Source of the DNA: Georgenia sp. SYP-B2076 | Lineage (GTDB): Bacteria; Actinomycetota; Actinomycetes; Actinomycetales; Actinomycetaceae | NCBI RefSeq assembly: GCF_003991205.1 | Contig: NZ_RXOZ01000003.1 | Coordinates: 1-64,000, forward strand | Direction of reading: 5' to 3' | DNA: 64,000 nucleotides | In this document: positions 52,576 through 61,913 of the stretch, piece by piece | How positions within the stretch are numbered: position 1 is the stretch's first letter | Layout: every line of letters begins with the position of its first letter | Made by a program: the position numbers and the translations under genes | The notes under the pieces: model-generated | Database searches by the model: none | Told to the model about the DNA's origin: nothing | Seen by the model: the letters and a program-made list of their open reading frames with translations, nothing else

Positions 52576-53886
52576 CTAGGGGTAGATGAGCCCGGCCTGC
52601 TCCGGCAGCCACATCGTCAGCGCGGGGACGAACTGGATGATGAGGAGCATCGCGATGAGCGACAGGAAGAACGGGAGCAGTCTGCCGATGACCTTCTCGA
52701 CGGGCACGCCCGCCACCTTGGCGCCCACGAACAGCACCGGGGCCGATGGTGGCGAGATCACCGCGATGCCCATGTTGAACACCATCATCACGCCGAGGTG
52801 CACCGGGTGGATGCCGTACTCGACGGCGATGGGCAGGAAGATGGGCGTGAAGATCAGCACGGCCGGCGTCGCGTCGAGCGGGATGCCGACGACGAGCAGG
52901 ATCAGCGCCATGATCAGCAGGAAGACGATCTTCGAGTCGGTGATCCCCGTCATCCAGTTGCCGATGAGCCGCGGCATCCCGGAGAACGTCATCGCGTAGG
53001 ACATGATCGAGGAAAGCGCGATGAGGAAGATGACCACCGAGCTGGTGCGCGTCGACTTCAGGAGCATCGAGGGGAAGTCGCGCACCGTGACGGTCCGGTA
53101 GATGAGGGAGAGCACGGCCGCGTAGACGACGGCGATCACGGCGCCCTCGGTGGGGGTGAAGAAGCCGAGGACGATGCCGCCGATGACGACGACGATCAGG
53201 CCGAGTGAGGGCACGGCCTGCAGGAAGGCCTTGGCCGCCAGCGCGAAGGTGGGACGCCCGGTGCCCCGGAGCTCGGGACGCTTGCGGGCGTAGAGCCAGA
53301 TGATCACCATGCAGGCGGCACCCCAGAGGATGCCGGGGATGTACCCCCCGAGGAACAGCGCGCCAACCGAGGCCTGCGAGACGAGCGCGTACACGATGAG
53401 GGTGTTCGACGGCGGGATCAGCATCCCCGACGGTGCCGAGGCGACGTTGGCCGCGGCAGCGAAGCCCATGTTGTAGCCGTCCTTGCGCTGCGCCGGGGCC
53501 ATCGACGAACCGACGGCGGCCGCGCCGGCCAGGGCCGAGCCCGAGATCGAGCCGAAGAGCATGTTGGCCACGACGTTGGTCTGGGCGAGCGCACCGGGCA
53601 TCCGGCCGACCAGCACCTTGGCCAGGTTGATGAGCCTGTCGGCGATCCCGCCCTGGTTCATGATCGTCCCCGCGAGCACGAAGAAGGGGATCGCGAGGAG
53701 CGCGAAGCTGTCGATCCCGTTGAAGATCTTCTGGGCCGCAGTGAAGATGCCCTTGTCGGGCCCGAGGAGGAACAGCAGCGAGATGGCGGAGGGGAGGCCG
53801 ATGGCCACGGAGACGGAGACTCCGAGGGCCATCAGGCCGAACATCCCCCCGATGAGGATGATGCCGACGATCGTTGCGTCGTTCAT
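52576..53886 (-). CDS. TRAP transporter large permease (DctM)
   Basis: A 436-residue permease with about 12 helices in two similar halves. Family signatures include FALLAIPFFVLAGTIMNQGG, NMLFGSISGSALAGAAAVGS, AANVASAPSGMLIPPSN and AVISPPSAPVLFVGAK. Sodium-driven import of a carboxylate-bearing substrate delivered by the periplasmic-type lipoprotein. The start lies two bases after the DctQ stop. Neighbouring catabolic genes point to sugar acids. Confidence 0.93.
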   Translation of the reverse strand: MNDATIVGIILIGGMFGLMALGVSVSVAIGLPSAISLLFLLGPDKGIFTAAQKIFNGIDSFALLAIPFFVLAGTIMNQGGIADRLINLAKVLVGRMPGALAQTNVVANMLFGSISGSALAGAAAVGSSMAPAQRKDGYNMGFAAAANVASAPSGMLIPPSNTLIVYALVSQASVGALFLGGYIPGILWGAACMVIIWLYARKRPELRGTGRPTFALAAKAFLQAVPSLGLIVVVIGGIVLGFFTPTEGAVIAVVYAAVLSLIYRTVTVRDFPSMLLKSTRTSSVVIFLIALSSIMSYAMTFSGMPRLIGNWMTGITDSKIVFLLIMALILLVVGIPLDATPAVLIFTPIFLPIAVEYGIHPVHLGVMMVFNMGIAVISPPSAPVLFVGAKVAGVPVEKVIGRLLPFFLSLIAMLLIIQFVPALTMWLPEQAGLIYP

Positions 53887-53888
53887 GG

Positions 53889-54422
53889 TCAGATCCCCTC
53901 TTCCAGGATGTTCGAGGGATCGATGTCCGTCGGGTCAGCCGGCGCCGCGATCTCCTTGGGGATGACCTCGATGATGTGCAGGATCGAGTAGAGGACGATG
54001 AGGGCCCCGGTGATCGGCAGGACGAGGTAGACCTGCCCCTGCGAGAACGGGAGGAGCTGGACGGTGTCGTCCCAGGTGCTCTCGATGAACTTCGAGCCGC
54101 CGTAGATCATGACCCACACGGCGAAGCCGCCGACCACGAGGTGCGCGAAGATCTCGACGGCCTTGACCACGACCGGCTTGAAGCGCTTGACGAGGAAGTC
54201 CATCGCGACGTCCTCCTTCTCGCCGATGACGTAGGCGGCGCCCACGAGGCCCTGCCAGATGAACACGATGCGGGCCGTCACCTCGGTCCAGACGTTGCCG
54301 CCGACCGTCCATCGGGCCACGACCTGCCACAGGACCAGCGCGATCATGACGGCGAAGAGGGTCACGCAGAACCAGCGGAGGAACGCGTCCAACCCGGTTC
54401 TGAACCTGTGAATGGCTTTCAT
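53889..54422 (-). CDS. TRAP transporter small permease (DctQ)
   Basis: A 177-residue protein with four predicted helices, an N-terminal RWFCVTLFAVMIALVLWQVV segment and the conserved W-T-E-V-T-A-R region. It partners DctM. It is separated from the binding-protein gene by 132 bases that hold a strong hairpin (54485-54522), which may lower its expression relative to the binding protein. Confidence 0.9.
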   Translation of the reverse strand: MKAIHRFRTGLDAFLRWFCVTLFAVMIALVLWQVVARWTVGGNVWTEVTARIVFIWQGLVGAAYVIGEKEDVAMDFLVKRFKPVVVKAVEIFAHLVVGGFAVWVMIYGGSKFIESTWDDTVQLLPFSQGQVYLVLPITGALIVLYSILHIIEVIPKEIAAPADPTDIDPSNILEEGI

Positions 54423-54484
54423 GTTCTTAGTTCCTTCATTAGTCGCATCGATCGTGGAACCGCGGCAGAACAGGCCACGTCAGG

Positions 54485-54522
54485 TCCGGGACGTGCCGGG
54501 CTCACGCCCAGCACGTCCCGGA
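54485..54522 (-). promoter_or_regulatory. Intercistronic hairpin between dctP and dctQ
   Basis: A 17-bp stem (54485-54501 with 54506-54522) and four-base loop. The single imperfection is a G-U pair on the minus strand but an A-C mismatch on the plus strand, which shows that the leftward transcript is the one that folds. It probably stabilises or partly terminates the dctP message. Confidence 0.7.
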
Positions 54523-54554
54523 TGCTTCCTGCGTTCGGACCGAGAGCCGCCAGA

Positions 54555-55625
54555 TCAGCTGGCGTTGGCGGCCTGGATGGCGTCGTAGAGCTTCTGACGC
54601 ACCGGGTTGTTGACCGAGGACTCGACCAGCGGGGCGACGAGCTCCTTGAACGCACCGACGTTGACGTCGTCGTTGAAGGTCGCGCCGAGTTTCTCGGCCG
54701 CCGCGCGGGACTCCGCCGCGAACTCGATGAACCCGGCGTTGGCGGACTCGACGGTCGAGGGGATGAGCTCGAGGAAGGCCTCCCGGTCGGCGTCGGGCAT
54801 CGCCGCGAGGGTCTCGGCGTTGATGAGGAGGTAGTCCGGGATCATCAGGTGCCGGGTGTAGGAGTAGTGCTTGGCGACCTCGTCGTGCTTGAGGGCGTCG
54901 AAGACCGTCTCGTTGTTCTCGGCACCGTCGAGGGCGCCGGTCTGCAGCGCGCTGTAGACCTCGCCCTGGCCCATCGGGGACGCGACCGCGCCCATGGCCT
55001 CGATCATCGCGACCTGCGAGTCGGACTGCTGCACGCGGATCTTGAGACCGTCGAGGTCCGAGGGCTCCACGATCGCCTTCTTGGAGTTGTACACGTTCCG
55101 GACGCCGGCGTGGAGGGCGGCGAGCACGGAGATGTTCTTCGAGTCCTCGAGCGAGGAGAAGAGCTCACCCGTCACGGCCTCGTCGGCGAAGACCTCGGCC
55201 TGCTTCTCGGGGCTGTCGAACACGTAGGGCAGGTTGAAGACGATGAAGTCCTCGTTGAAGGACTCGAGCACCGGCCCACCGATGTACATCATCTCGACGC
55301 TGCCGTCCGAGAGGTTCTGGACGACGTCGGACTGGGTGCCCAGCTCCTCGTTCGGGTAGACCTCGATGGCGTAGCGGCCGTCGGTCGCCTCGTAGAGGTC
55401 CTCGCCGAGCTGCTTCGCGGCGATGTACTGGGGGTGCTGATCGGTCTGGTTGAACGCGAGCTTGAAGATCGTCTCGGCATCCGAGACGTCGACCGCCTCG
55501 GTGGCCGAGCCGCTCGTCTCGCCGGCCGCGGAGGGGCTCTCCGCGGCTCCCCCGCCGCACGCTGCCAGCGACAGTGCCGCGACCGCGGCCACGACGGCGG
55601 CCGTGCACATCTTTGTACGCTTCAT
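54555..55625 (-). CDS. TRAP transporter substrate-binding lipoprotein (DctP)
   Basis: A 356-residue DctP-type receptor. Signal peptide with lipobox LAAC (Cys23), then a Gly/Ser/Glu linker. The two-lobe body shows FKLAFNQTDQHPQYIAAKQL, ELGTQSDVVQNLSDGSVEMM, GLKIRVQQSDSQVAMIEAMG (Arg carboxylate clamp) and GEVYSALQTGALDGAENNE. The pattern resembles uronate/aldonate-binding TRAP receptors (DctP/SiaP class). ATG at 55625 follows GAGGAGAAAG. It is divergent from the SDR gene at 55933. Confidence 0.92.
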   Translation of the reverse strand: MKRTKMCTAAVVAAVAALSLAACGGGAAESPSAAGETSGSATEAVDVSDAETIFKLAFNQTDQHPQYIAAKQLGEDLYEATDGRYAIEVYPNEELGTQSDVVQNLSDGSVEMMYIGGPVLESFNEDFIVFNLPYVFDSPEKQAEVFADEAVTGELFSSLEDSKNISVLAALHAGVRNVYNSKKAIVEPSDLDGLKIRVQQSDSQVAMIEAMGAVASPMGQGEVYSALQTGALDGAENNETVFDALKHDEVAKHYSYTRHLMIPDYLLINAETLAAMPDADREAFLELIPSTVESANAGFIEFAAESRAAAEKLGATFNDDVNVGAFKELVAPLVESSVNNPVRQKLYDAIQAANAS

Positions 55626-55858
55626 CTGGTCTTTCTCCTCTGTGCCCGGGTGGGCTCTCGTGGTCTCGGCTCGCGAGCGCCATGCATGCAGGAAAACGTC
55701 TGCGACAGGCACCGCTGGCCGTCGCGGGGAACTCGTCAGCCCGGTCCGCGCTGCTGCAAACGGGCTGGGACGGCCGATTTCGCTCCGCGGGCGGAGGGCG
55801 TCGTTGTCCTGAGGTCTGCGGCTAGCGGAGGAAAATCTCCGGTTGATGAGTGAGAAGG

Positions 55859-55864
55859 TAATAT
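55859..55864 (+). promoter_or_regulatory. Possible -10 element TAATAT for the SDR gene
   Basis: TAATAT lies in a short AT-rich patch 69 bases upstream of the SDR start, inside a TTGAT-N15-ATCAA inverted repeat. No matching -35 box is seen, so an activator-dependent promoter or a regulator site is possible. Confidence 0.35.
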
Positions 55865-55932
55865 CAATCACGGCGCTGGTCAACACCGACACGAGGGCGG
55901 CGCGTACCGCCCGCGATGCAAGGAGGCATCCC

Positions 55933-56718
55933 ATGCTGACCCCCTACCCCGCAGCACCGTTCCCCGACCGGCCCACGGCGATCGTGACGGGCTCGGCGTC
56001 AGAGCGCGGCATCGGCCGCGCGACCGCGCACCGGCTCGCCCGCGAGGGCTGGGCCGTGGCCGTCGTCGACCTCGACCAGGCCGCGACCGACAAGGTCGCC
56101 GCCGAGATCGCCGCCGAGCACGGCGTCCCCGCCCTCGGGATCGGCCTGGACGTGCGCGACCAGCAGCAGGTCACCGCCGCCGTCGAGCGCATCGTGGCCG
56201 AGCTGCCCCAGCTGGTCGGCCTCGTCAACAACGCCGGCGTCAGCTCCCCGGTCCCCTTCCTCGAGGTCACGCCCGAGGAGTGGGACCGCGTGGTCGACAT
56301 CAACCTGCGCGGGACGTTCCTGATGTCCCAGGCCGCCGCACGGGTGATGGCCGCGAACCGGCTCGGCCGGATCGTGAACATCTCGTCCACCTCCGCCGAG
56401 CGCGGCGGCGCCGTCTACAGCCTCGCCGCCTACGCCGCCTCCAAGGCGGGCGTCATCGGCCTGGCCAAGACCCTGGCCCGCGAGCTCGGCCCCTACGGCA
56501 TCACCGCGAACACGGTGTCCCCCGGCTCCATCGACACCGACATCATGGGTGGCCGGCTCACCGACGAGCGCAAGGAGGCCATGCTGAGGGACCTGCCCGT
56601 GGGACGCGTCGGCACCGTCGACGACGTCGCCAACGTCATCGCCTTCCTCCTCGGCCGCGACGCGGGCTACCTCACCGGCGTGACCTACGACGTCAACGGC
56701 GGCTCCCACATCGCCTGA
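55933..56718 (+). CDS. Short-chain dehydrogenase next to the TRAP operon
   Basis: A 261-residue SDR: VTGSASERGIGRATAHRLA, VVDLDQAATDKVAAEIA (NAD preference), NNAGVSSPVPFLE, Ser in NISSTSAERGG, YAASKAGVIGLAKTL and PGSIDTDIMGGRL. ATG at 55933 has AGGAGG six bases upstream; the frame extends further but lacks conservation. It is divergent from dctP and 1.2 kb from L-fuconate dehydratase, so it could be a 2-keto-3-deoxy-L-fuconate or L-fucose dehydrogenase (inference from context). Confidence 0.83.
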   Translation: MLTPYPAAPFPDRPTAIVTGSASERGIGRATAHRLAREGWAVAVVDLDQAATDKVAAEIAAEHGVPALGIGLDVRDQQQVTAAVERIVAELPQLVGLVNNAGVSSPVPFLEVTPEEWDRVVDINLRGTFLMSQAAARVMAANRLGRIVNISSTSAERGGAVYSLAAYAASKAGVIGLAKTLARELGPYGITANTVSPGSIDTDIMGGRLTDERKEAMLRDLPVGRVGTVDDVANVIAFLLGRDAGYLTGVTYDVNGGSHIA

Positions 56719-56754
56719 GCCGACGGCGCGAGGCGCTACCGCACGCGCCCGGCG

Positions 56755-57780
56755 TCAGGCGCGCGGGCGTGCGCGGTAGCCGCCCTCATAGACCGACGCG
56801 TCGAGGGTGTGGACCGGCCGGCGCCCCCGGGCGACGTCGACGAGCGCCTCGACGACGCTGCCCGAGCCGTCACGCACGAAGTCCGCCGTCCAGCACAGGG
56901 AGTGCGGGGTGACGATGACGTTGTCCATGCGCAGCAGCGGCTCGTCGGGGGCGGGCGGCTCGGGGTCGAGCACGTCGAGGGCCGCGCCGGCGATGCGCCC
57001 GGCGCGCAGCGCCTCGGTGAGCGCCGCCTGGTCGATCAGCTGCCCGCGCCCGACGTTGATCACGTACGCCGTCGGGCGCATCGCGGCGAGGAAGCCGGCG
57101 TCGACGAGGTGCCGCGAGGACGGCGTCAGGGCCGCGGTGAGGACCACGAAGTCGGACTCGGCCGCGAGGCGCGTGCGGGAGACGAGCTCGACGCCGAGCT
57201 CGGCCGCCCGGGCCCGTGCGCTCGGGCGGTCCTCGCTCACGATCCGCACACCGAGCGGGGCGATCAGCCGCGCGACCTCGGAGCCCACCCCGCCGAGGCC
57301 GACGATGCCCACGGTGCGGCCGGCCACCCCGATCCCGCGGCGCTGCCCGCGGCGTTCCCAGTCCCCGCCGGCCGCGAGCCGGTGGTTCTCGACGAGCCGG
57401 TGGCTCAGGGCGAGCAGGAAGGTCAGGGCGGCGGTGGCGAGCGGCCGGCGCGCGGCCAGGGGCGTGTTCGTGACGATGACGCCCTCCTCGGCGAGGCCGG
57501 CGACGTCGATGCCGTCGTAGCCGGCGCCGAAGCGGGCGACGTGCTTCAGCCGCGGCGCGGCCGCGACCAGGTCCCGCGAGAACGGCCAGTGCCCCAGGGA
57601 GAGGACGGCGTCGTAGGGCGCGAGCATCTCCGGCGTGGGCGCGTGGGGAGCGCCGCCGTCGGGGAAGACCTCCCAGCGCAGCCCGGCGTCGGTGAGCCGG
57701 TCCAGGCCGATGTCCCCGAAGACGGTCAGCCCGTCCGGCGCGGCCAGGTCCGCGCTGATCCCGACGACGTACTGGTTCAT
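56755..57780 (-). CDS. D-2-hydroxyacid dehydrogenase
   Basis: A 341-residue NAD-dependent enzyme: nucleotide motif VGIVGLGGVGSEVARLIAPLG, NVGRGQLIDQAALTEALRAG with the Arg-Glu relay, and the catalytic His in VTPHSLCWT. It belongs to the glyoxylate/hydroxypyruvate reductase-phosphoglycerate dehydrogenase family. ATG at 57780 follows GGGAG; the upstream frame is not conserved. It is divergent from fucD. A second family member lies at 60055. Product could be lactate-like or tartronate-type acids. Confidence 0.86.
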   Translation of the reverse strand: MNQYVVGISADLAAPDGLTVFGDIGLDRLTDAGLRWEVFPDGGAPHAPTPEMLAPYDAVLSLGHWPFSRDLVAAAPRLKHVARFGAGYDGIDVAGLAEEGVIVTNTPLAARRPLATAALTFLLALSHRLVENHRLAAGGDWERRGQRRGIGVAGRTVGIVGLGGVGSEVARLIAPLGVRIVSEDRPSARARAAELGVELVSRTRLAAESDFVVLTAALTPSSRHLVDAGFLAAMRPTAYVINVGRGQLIDQAALTEALRAGRIAGAALDVLDPEPPAPDEPLLRMDNVIVTPHSLCWTADFVRDGSGSVVEALVDVARGRRPVHTLDASVYEGGYRARPRA

Positions 57781-57864
57781 GCGGGGTCTCCCGAGAGTGA
57801 TAGATCCGATGTTTACAGGCCAGAGCGCCACCCTACTGGATGAGAGCGGGACCGTCTGCGGCAT

Positions 57865-57875
57865 TCATCTGATGA
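57865..57875. promoter_or_regulatory. Palindrome TCATC-T-GATGA upstream of fucD
   Basis: A perfect 5+1+5 palindrome 42 bases upstream of the L-fuconate dehydratase start. ATCATCTGATGA-like sequences suit GntR/FadR regulators, and such a regulator gene follows fucD directly. TACGCT just downstream (57880-57885) may be the -10 box. Confidence 0.45.
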
Positions 57876-57917
57876 CTGCTACGCTCTGTCGCGTCCCCCT
57901 CAAGGAAGAAGGGCGCC

Positions 57918-59276
57918 ATGCCGCGCATCACCAGTATCGAGATCGAAGACGTCCGGTTCCCGACGTCGCTGACCGCCGACGGTTCCGACGCGATGAACAA
58001 GGACGGCGACCACTCCGCCGTGTACGTCGTGCTGCGCACCGACGCCCTCGACGGCACCGGGGCGCCGCTGGTCGGCCACGGGATCACCTTCACCATCGGC
58101 CGGGGCAACGACATCGTCGCCGCGGCGGCACGCCAGCAGGCTGAGCAGCTGGTCGGCCGCGACGTCGCCGCGATGGCCGCGGGCATGGGCGAGGTGTACC
58201 GCTCGCTCACGGCCGACTCGCAGATGCGGTGGCTGGGCCCGGAGAAGGGCGTCGTGCACCTCTCGCTGTCCGCCGTGATGAACGCCGCCTGGGACCTGGC
58301 CGCCCGGTTCGCCGGCAAGCCGCTGTGGCGCCTGCTCGCGGACATGACCCCCGAGCAGCTGGTGGACGTCGCCGACCTGCGCTACCTCTCCGATGCCCTG
58401 ACCCGGGAGGAGGCGGTCGCCCTGCTGCGCGCCCAGGAGGCGGGCAAGTCCCAGCGCATCGCGGAGCTCGAGGACACCGGCTACCCCTGCTACACCACGT
58501 CCGCCGGCTGGCTCGGCTACAGCGACGAGAAGCTGCGCCGCCTGTGCCAGGAGGCCGTCGACGAGGGCTACGACCACGTCAAGCTCAAGGTGGGCGCGGA
58601 CCTGCAGGAGGACATCCGCCGGTGCGCCATCGCCCGCGAGGTCATCGGCCCGGACCGGAAGCTCATGATCGACGCCAACCAGGTCTGGGACGTGGACCAG
58701 GCGATCGAGTGGGTGAACGCCCTGGCACCGTTCGACCTGCTGTGGATCGAGGAGCCCACCAGCCCCGACGACGTCCTCGGGCACGCCGCGGTGGCCCGGG
58801 CCGTCGCCCCCGTCAAGGTCGCCACGGGCGAGCACTGCCACAACCGGGTGATGTTCAAGCAGTTCCTCGCCGCCGGCGCGATGGACTTCTGCCAGCTCGA
58901 CGCCGGGCGGCTCGCGAGCCTCAACGAGATCGTCGCGGTGCTGCTGCTGGCCGCGAAGTTCGAGGTGCCCGTGTGCCCCCATGCCGGCGGGGTGGGCCTG
59001 TGCGAGATGGTCCAGCACGTCTCCATGCTCGACTTCGTCGCCGTCTCGGGGACCCGGGAGGGCCGCATCACCGAGTACGTCGACCACCTGCACGAGCACT
59101 TCACCGACCCCGTCGTCGTCCGCGACGCCGCCTACCGGGCCCCGACCCGGCCCGGCTACTCCACCGAGATGAAGCCCGCGTCGGTCGCCGAGTACCGCTT
59201 CCCCGACGGCGCCTACTGGGCCGCCCGGGCGCGGGAGGAGGCCTCGCACGTCGCGGCCGCCGCCGGGGCACACTGA
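57918..59276 (+). CDS. fucD: L-fuconate dehydratase (enolase superfamily)
   Basis: A 452-residue mandelate-racemase-group enzyme nearly collinear with FucD/ENOSF1: [20 protein letters not shown] at the N-terminus, Lys222-x-Lys224 in [10 protein letters not shown], metal ligands Asp252 (IDANQ), Glu278 ([10 protein letters not shown]) and Glu305 (ATGEHCHNR), and His in [16 protein letters not shown]. It dehydrates L-fuconate (also L-galactonate-like acids) to the 2-keto-3-deoxy acid. It is divergent from the hydroxyacid dehydrogenase and followed after four bases by its probable GntR regulator. Confidence 0.93.
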   Translation: MPRITSIEIEDVRFPTSLTADGSDAMNKDGDHSAVYVVLRTDALDGTGAPLVGHGITFTIGRGNDIVAAAARQQAEQLVGRDVAAMAAGMGEVYRSLTADSQMRWLGPEKGVVHLSLSAVMNAAWDLAARFAGKPLWRLLADMTPEQLVDVADLRYLSDALTREEAVALLRAQEAGKSQRIAELEDTGYPCYTTSAGWLGYSDEKLRRLCQEAVDEGYDHVKLKVGADLQEDIRRCAIAREVIGPDRKLMIDANQVWDVDQAIEWVNALAPFDLLWIEEPTSPDDVLGHAAVARAVAPVKVATGEHCHNRVMFKQFLAAGAMDFCQLDAGRLASLNEIVAVLLLAAKFEVPVCPHAGGVGLCEMVQHVSMLDFVAVSGTREGRITEYVDHLHEHFTDPVVVRDAAYRAPTRPGYSTEMKPASVAEYRFPDGAYWAARAREEASHVAAAAGAH

Positions 59277-59280
59277 GCCG

Positions 59281-60042
59281 GTGGAGGAGCGAGGGGCCGC
59301 GGGGCGGGCCGGCGGGGCAGGGACCGGGCCGGCGCGGCGCGTCTCGCGCACGGACCGGGTGGTCAACGGGGTCATGCAGCAGATCCTCGACGGCGAGCTC
59401 GCCCCCGGCGACCGCCTGCCCGTGGAGCAGGACCTGGCGCAGCGGTTCGGCGTCTCGCGCGGGTCGCTGCGCGAGGGCGTGCGCGCCCTGGCCGCCCTCG
59501 GCGTCGTCGAGAGCCGCCAGGGTGCGGGCACGTACGTCACGAGCCTCGACTCGAGCCTCCTGGTCGGGCCCGTCGGCCTGCTCATGGAGCTCCAGGGCGC
59601 CGGCCAGGCAGTCCACGTGCACGCCGTCCGCCGCCTGCTGGAGACCGAGGCGGCCGGGCTCGCGGCCCGCCGTGCGCCGGCGGAGTTCGAGCCCGGCGCC
59701 CGCGCGGCCCTCGACGCCGCCGCGGCGCTCCTGGCCGCGGCCGCCGGGGCGGAGACGGACCACGAGGGGCTCATCGAGGCCGACATCGCGTTCCACCGCA
59801 CGGTCGCCCGGGCCTCGGGAAACCCGGTCCTCGCCGCGCTCGTCGAGGCGCTCGCCGGCCGCACGAGCCGGCACCGGCTGCGGCGCGGGCGCACGGAGGA
59901 GGGGGCCGCCGAGCGCTCCCACACCGAGCACGAGGCCATCTTCGCCGCCGTCGTCGCCGGCGACCCGGACCGGGCCCGGGTGCGCATGTCCGCCCACCTC
60001 CTCGAGGTGGAGGACTTCCTGCGCACCCGGGCCGCCCCCTGA
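59281..60042 (+). CDS. GntR/FadR-family regulator downstream of fucD
   Basis: A 253-residue regulator with a Gly/Ala-rich start, winged helix (PVEQDLAQRFGVSRGSLREGVRALAALGVVESRQGAG) and FCD domain (EADIAFHRTVARASGNPV, SHTEHEAIFAAV with metal-binding His). GTG start at 59281, four bases after the fucD stop, so it is in the fucD operon. It likely regulates fucD, perhaps through the palindrome at 57865-57875. It is less similar to the other two GntR proteins here. Confidence 0.87.
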   Translation: MEERGAAGRAGGAGTGPARRVSRTDRVVNGVMQQILDGELAPGDRLPVEQDLAQRFGVSRGSLREGVRALAALGVVESRQGAGTYVTSLDSSLLVGPVGLLMELQGAGQAVHVHAVRRLLETEAAGLAARRAPAEFEPGARAALDAAAALLAAAAGAETDHEGLIEADIAFHRTVARASGNPVLAALVEALAGRTSRHRLRRGRTEEGAAERSHTEHEAIFAAVVAGDPDRARVRMSAHLLEVEDFLRTRAAP

Positions 60043-60054
60043 CCGGCCCGCGTC

Positions 60055-61050
60055 TCAGCCCCTGGCGGTCGCGGCGTTGCGCCCGGGGGCGCCGAGGACC
60101 TCGGGGTTGACGATGTTGCGCGGCGGCCGCCCGGCGCACACCTCGACGACGTTCTCGATGGTGCGCCGCTTGAGCTCGTCGTAGGACTCCTCCGTGTACC
60201 AGGCGAGGTGCGGCGTGAGGACGACGTTGTCCAGCGCGACCAGCGGGTGGTCGACCGGCAGGGGTTCCTGCTCGTGGACGTCGATGCCCGCGCCGGCGAT
60301 GCGGCCCGCCCGCAGCGCCTCGACCAGCGCGGGGGTGTTGACGACACCCCCGCGGCTGGTGTTGACGAGGATCGCGTCCGGGCGCATCCGGGCGAGCTCC
60401 GCCGCGCCGATGAGGTCGCGGGTCTCCTCGTTCAGCGGCGTGTGCATGGAGATCACCTGCGAGCGCTCCAGCAGCTCCTCGAGACCCACGGAGGGGAAGC
60501 CGCGGAACGTGTCCGCGCCCGGCTCGGCCCTGATGTCGTGGCCGATGACCCGGTACCCGAGGCCGGCGGCCTTGCGCGCGGTCGCGGTGCCGATCAGTCC
60601 CATCCCGATGATCCCGAAGACGCGGTCGGCGCTCTGGTACAGGGGGCGGACCTTGGGCAGGTCGAACCGGCCGGCGCGCACGCCGCGGTCGAGCAGCGGG
60701 ATGCCCCGCGCGACGGCCAGGGTCAGCCCGATCGCGTGGTCGGAGACGGACTCGGTGCCGTAGTCGGGCACGTTGCACACGGCGATGCCGCGCTCGGTGG
60801 CCGCCGCCACGTCGACCGAGTCGACGCCGACGCCGTAGCGCCCGACGACCCGCAGGCCGGGCAGGGCGTCCATGACCTCCGCCGTGATGGACGCGTACTG
60901 GACGAGGATGCCGTCCGCGTCCGCGCAGTTGGCGATGAGCTCGTCCGCGCCGCGGGACTGGGTCAGGACGAGCTCGGCGCCCGCGGCGCCGGCCACGGCG
61001 TTCTCGGCGGCGAAGTTGTCGTGGTCGCACTCGGTGATGGTGATGCGCAT
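60055..61050 (-). CDS. D-2-hydroxyacid dehydrogenase (C-terminal-binding-protein/PGDH-like)
   Basis: A 331-residue NAD-dependent enzyme: DGILVQYASITAEVMDALPG, RYGVGVDSVDVAAATERGI, nucleotide motif GIIGMGLIGTATARKAAGLG, NTSRGGVVNTPALVEALRAG, IDVHEQEPL and the catalytic His in LTPHLAWYTEES. It ends the kduI-iclR-kduD operon, 22 bases after kduD. It presumably reduces a 2-oxo acid formed in uronate catabolism. Its YTEESYDELKRR segment is typical of the CtBP-like subgroup. Confidence 0.88.
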   Translation of the reverse strand: MRITITECDHDNFAAENAVAGAAGAELVLTQSRGADELIANCADADGILVQYASITAEVMDALPGLRVVGRYGVGVDSVDVAAATERGIAVCNVPDYGTESVSDHAIGLTLAVARGIPLLDRGVRAGRFDLPKVRPLYQSADRVFGIIGMGLIGTATARKAAGLGYRVIGHDIRAEPGADTFRGFPSVGLEELLERSQVISMHTPLNEETRDLIGAAELARMRPDAILVNTSRGGVVNTPALVEALRAGRIAGAGIDVHEQEPLPVDHPLVALDNVVLTPHLAWYTEESYDELKRRTIENVVEVCAGRPPRNIVNPEVLGAPGRNAATARG

Positions 61051-61072
61051 GGGGGTTCTTCCTGGTGGGAGG

Positions 61073-61858
61073 TCAGCGGGCGAGCCAGCCGCCGTCGACG
61101 GGCACGACGGCCCCGTTGACGTAGTCGGCGGCGTGGGAGGACAGGAACAGCACCGCGCCGGCGATGTCGGCCGGCTCGGCCCACCGGCCGGCGGGGATGC
61201 GCGTGAGGATGGCCTCGCTGCGCTCGGCGTCCTCGCGCAGCGCCCGGGTGTTGTCGGTCGCGACGTAGCCGGGCGCGACGGCGTTGACGTTGACGCCGTG
61301 GGCGGCCCACTCGTTGGCCAGCGCCCGGGTCAGGCCGGCGATCGCGGACTTCGAGGCGGTGTAGCCGGGCACGGTGATGCCGCCCTGGAAGCTGAGCATC
61401 GACGCGGTGTTGACGATCTTGCCGTGCCCGCGCGCGATCATCGTGCGGCCGACCTCGCGGGAGAGCACCCAGGCCGCGCGGAGGTTGACGTCCATGACGT
61501 GGTCGAAGTCCTCGTCGGGGTGGTGCGCGGCGGGGGTGCGGCGGATGGTGCCGCCGTTGTTGACCAGGATGTCGACGTCGCGGTCCGCCAGGTCTGCGGC
61601 GAGGGCGGCGACGGCGCCGCGGTCGGCGAGGTCGACCCGGAGCGGGGTGAAGGCGCGGCCGGTCGCCTCCACCGCCGTGCGGACGTCGCTGTCGCCGTCG
61701 GGAAGGGAGCCGGAGACGGCGATGATGTCCGCGCCGGCGGCCGCCAGGGTCTGCGCGATGGCCAGGCCGATGCCGCGGCTCGCGCCGGTGACGACGGCGA
61801 GACGGCCGTCCAGGCCGAACAGGCGCTCGGTGAGTCGTGCGGGTGACTGGGGGGACAT
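61073..61858 (-). CDS. kduD: 2-Dehydro-3-deoxy-D-gluconate 5-dehydrogenase
   Basis: A 261-residue SDR matching KduD: LFGLDGRLAVVTGASRGIGL, VDILVNNGGTIRRTPAAHHP, NTASMLSFQGGITVPGYTASKSAIAGL, NVNAVAPGYVATDNTRALRED and the typical C-terminus DYVNGAVVPVDGGWLAR. It reduces 2,5-diketo-3-deoxygluconate to KDG, after KduI in the unsaturated-uronate pathway. It lies in one operon with kduI, an IclR regulator and a hydroxyacid dehydrogenase. Confidence 0.92.
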   Translation of the reverse strand: MSPQSPARLTERLFGLDGRLAVVTGASRGIGLAIAQTLAAAGADIIAVSGSLPDGDSDVRTAVEATGRAFTPLRVDLADRGAVAALAADLADRDVDILVNNGGTIRRTPAAHHPDEDFDHVMDVNLRAAWVLSREVGRTMIARGHGKIVNTASMLSFQGGITVPGYTASKSAIAGLTRALANEWAAHGVNVNAVAPGYVATDNTRALREDAERSEAILTRIPAGRWAEPADIAGAVLFLSSHAADYVNGAVVPVDGGWLAR

Positions 61859-61913
61859 GGGTGCTCTCTTTCGTGGATGGGCGCCGCTCGGTGCGGCGGT
61901 CAGCGGTGGACGG

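Noticed and set aside
57900-60347. An 815-codon leftward frame
   Set aside because: It overlaps fucD and the GntR gene on the opposite strand and crosses several real genes without any domain.
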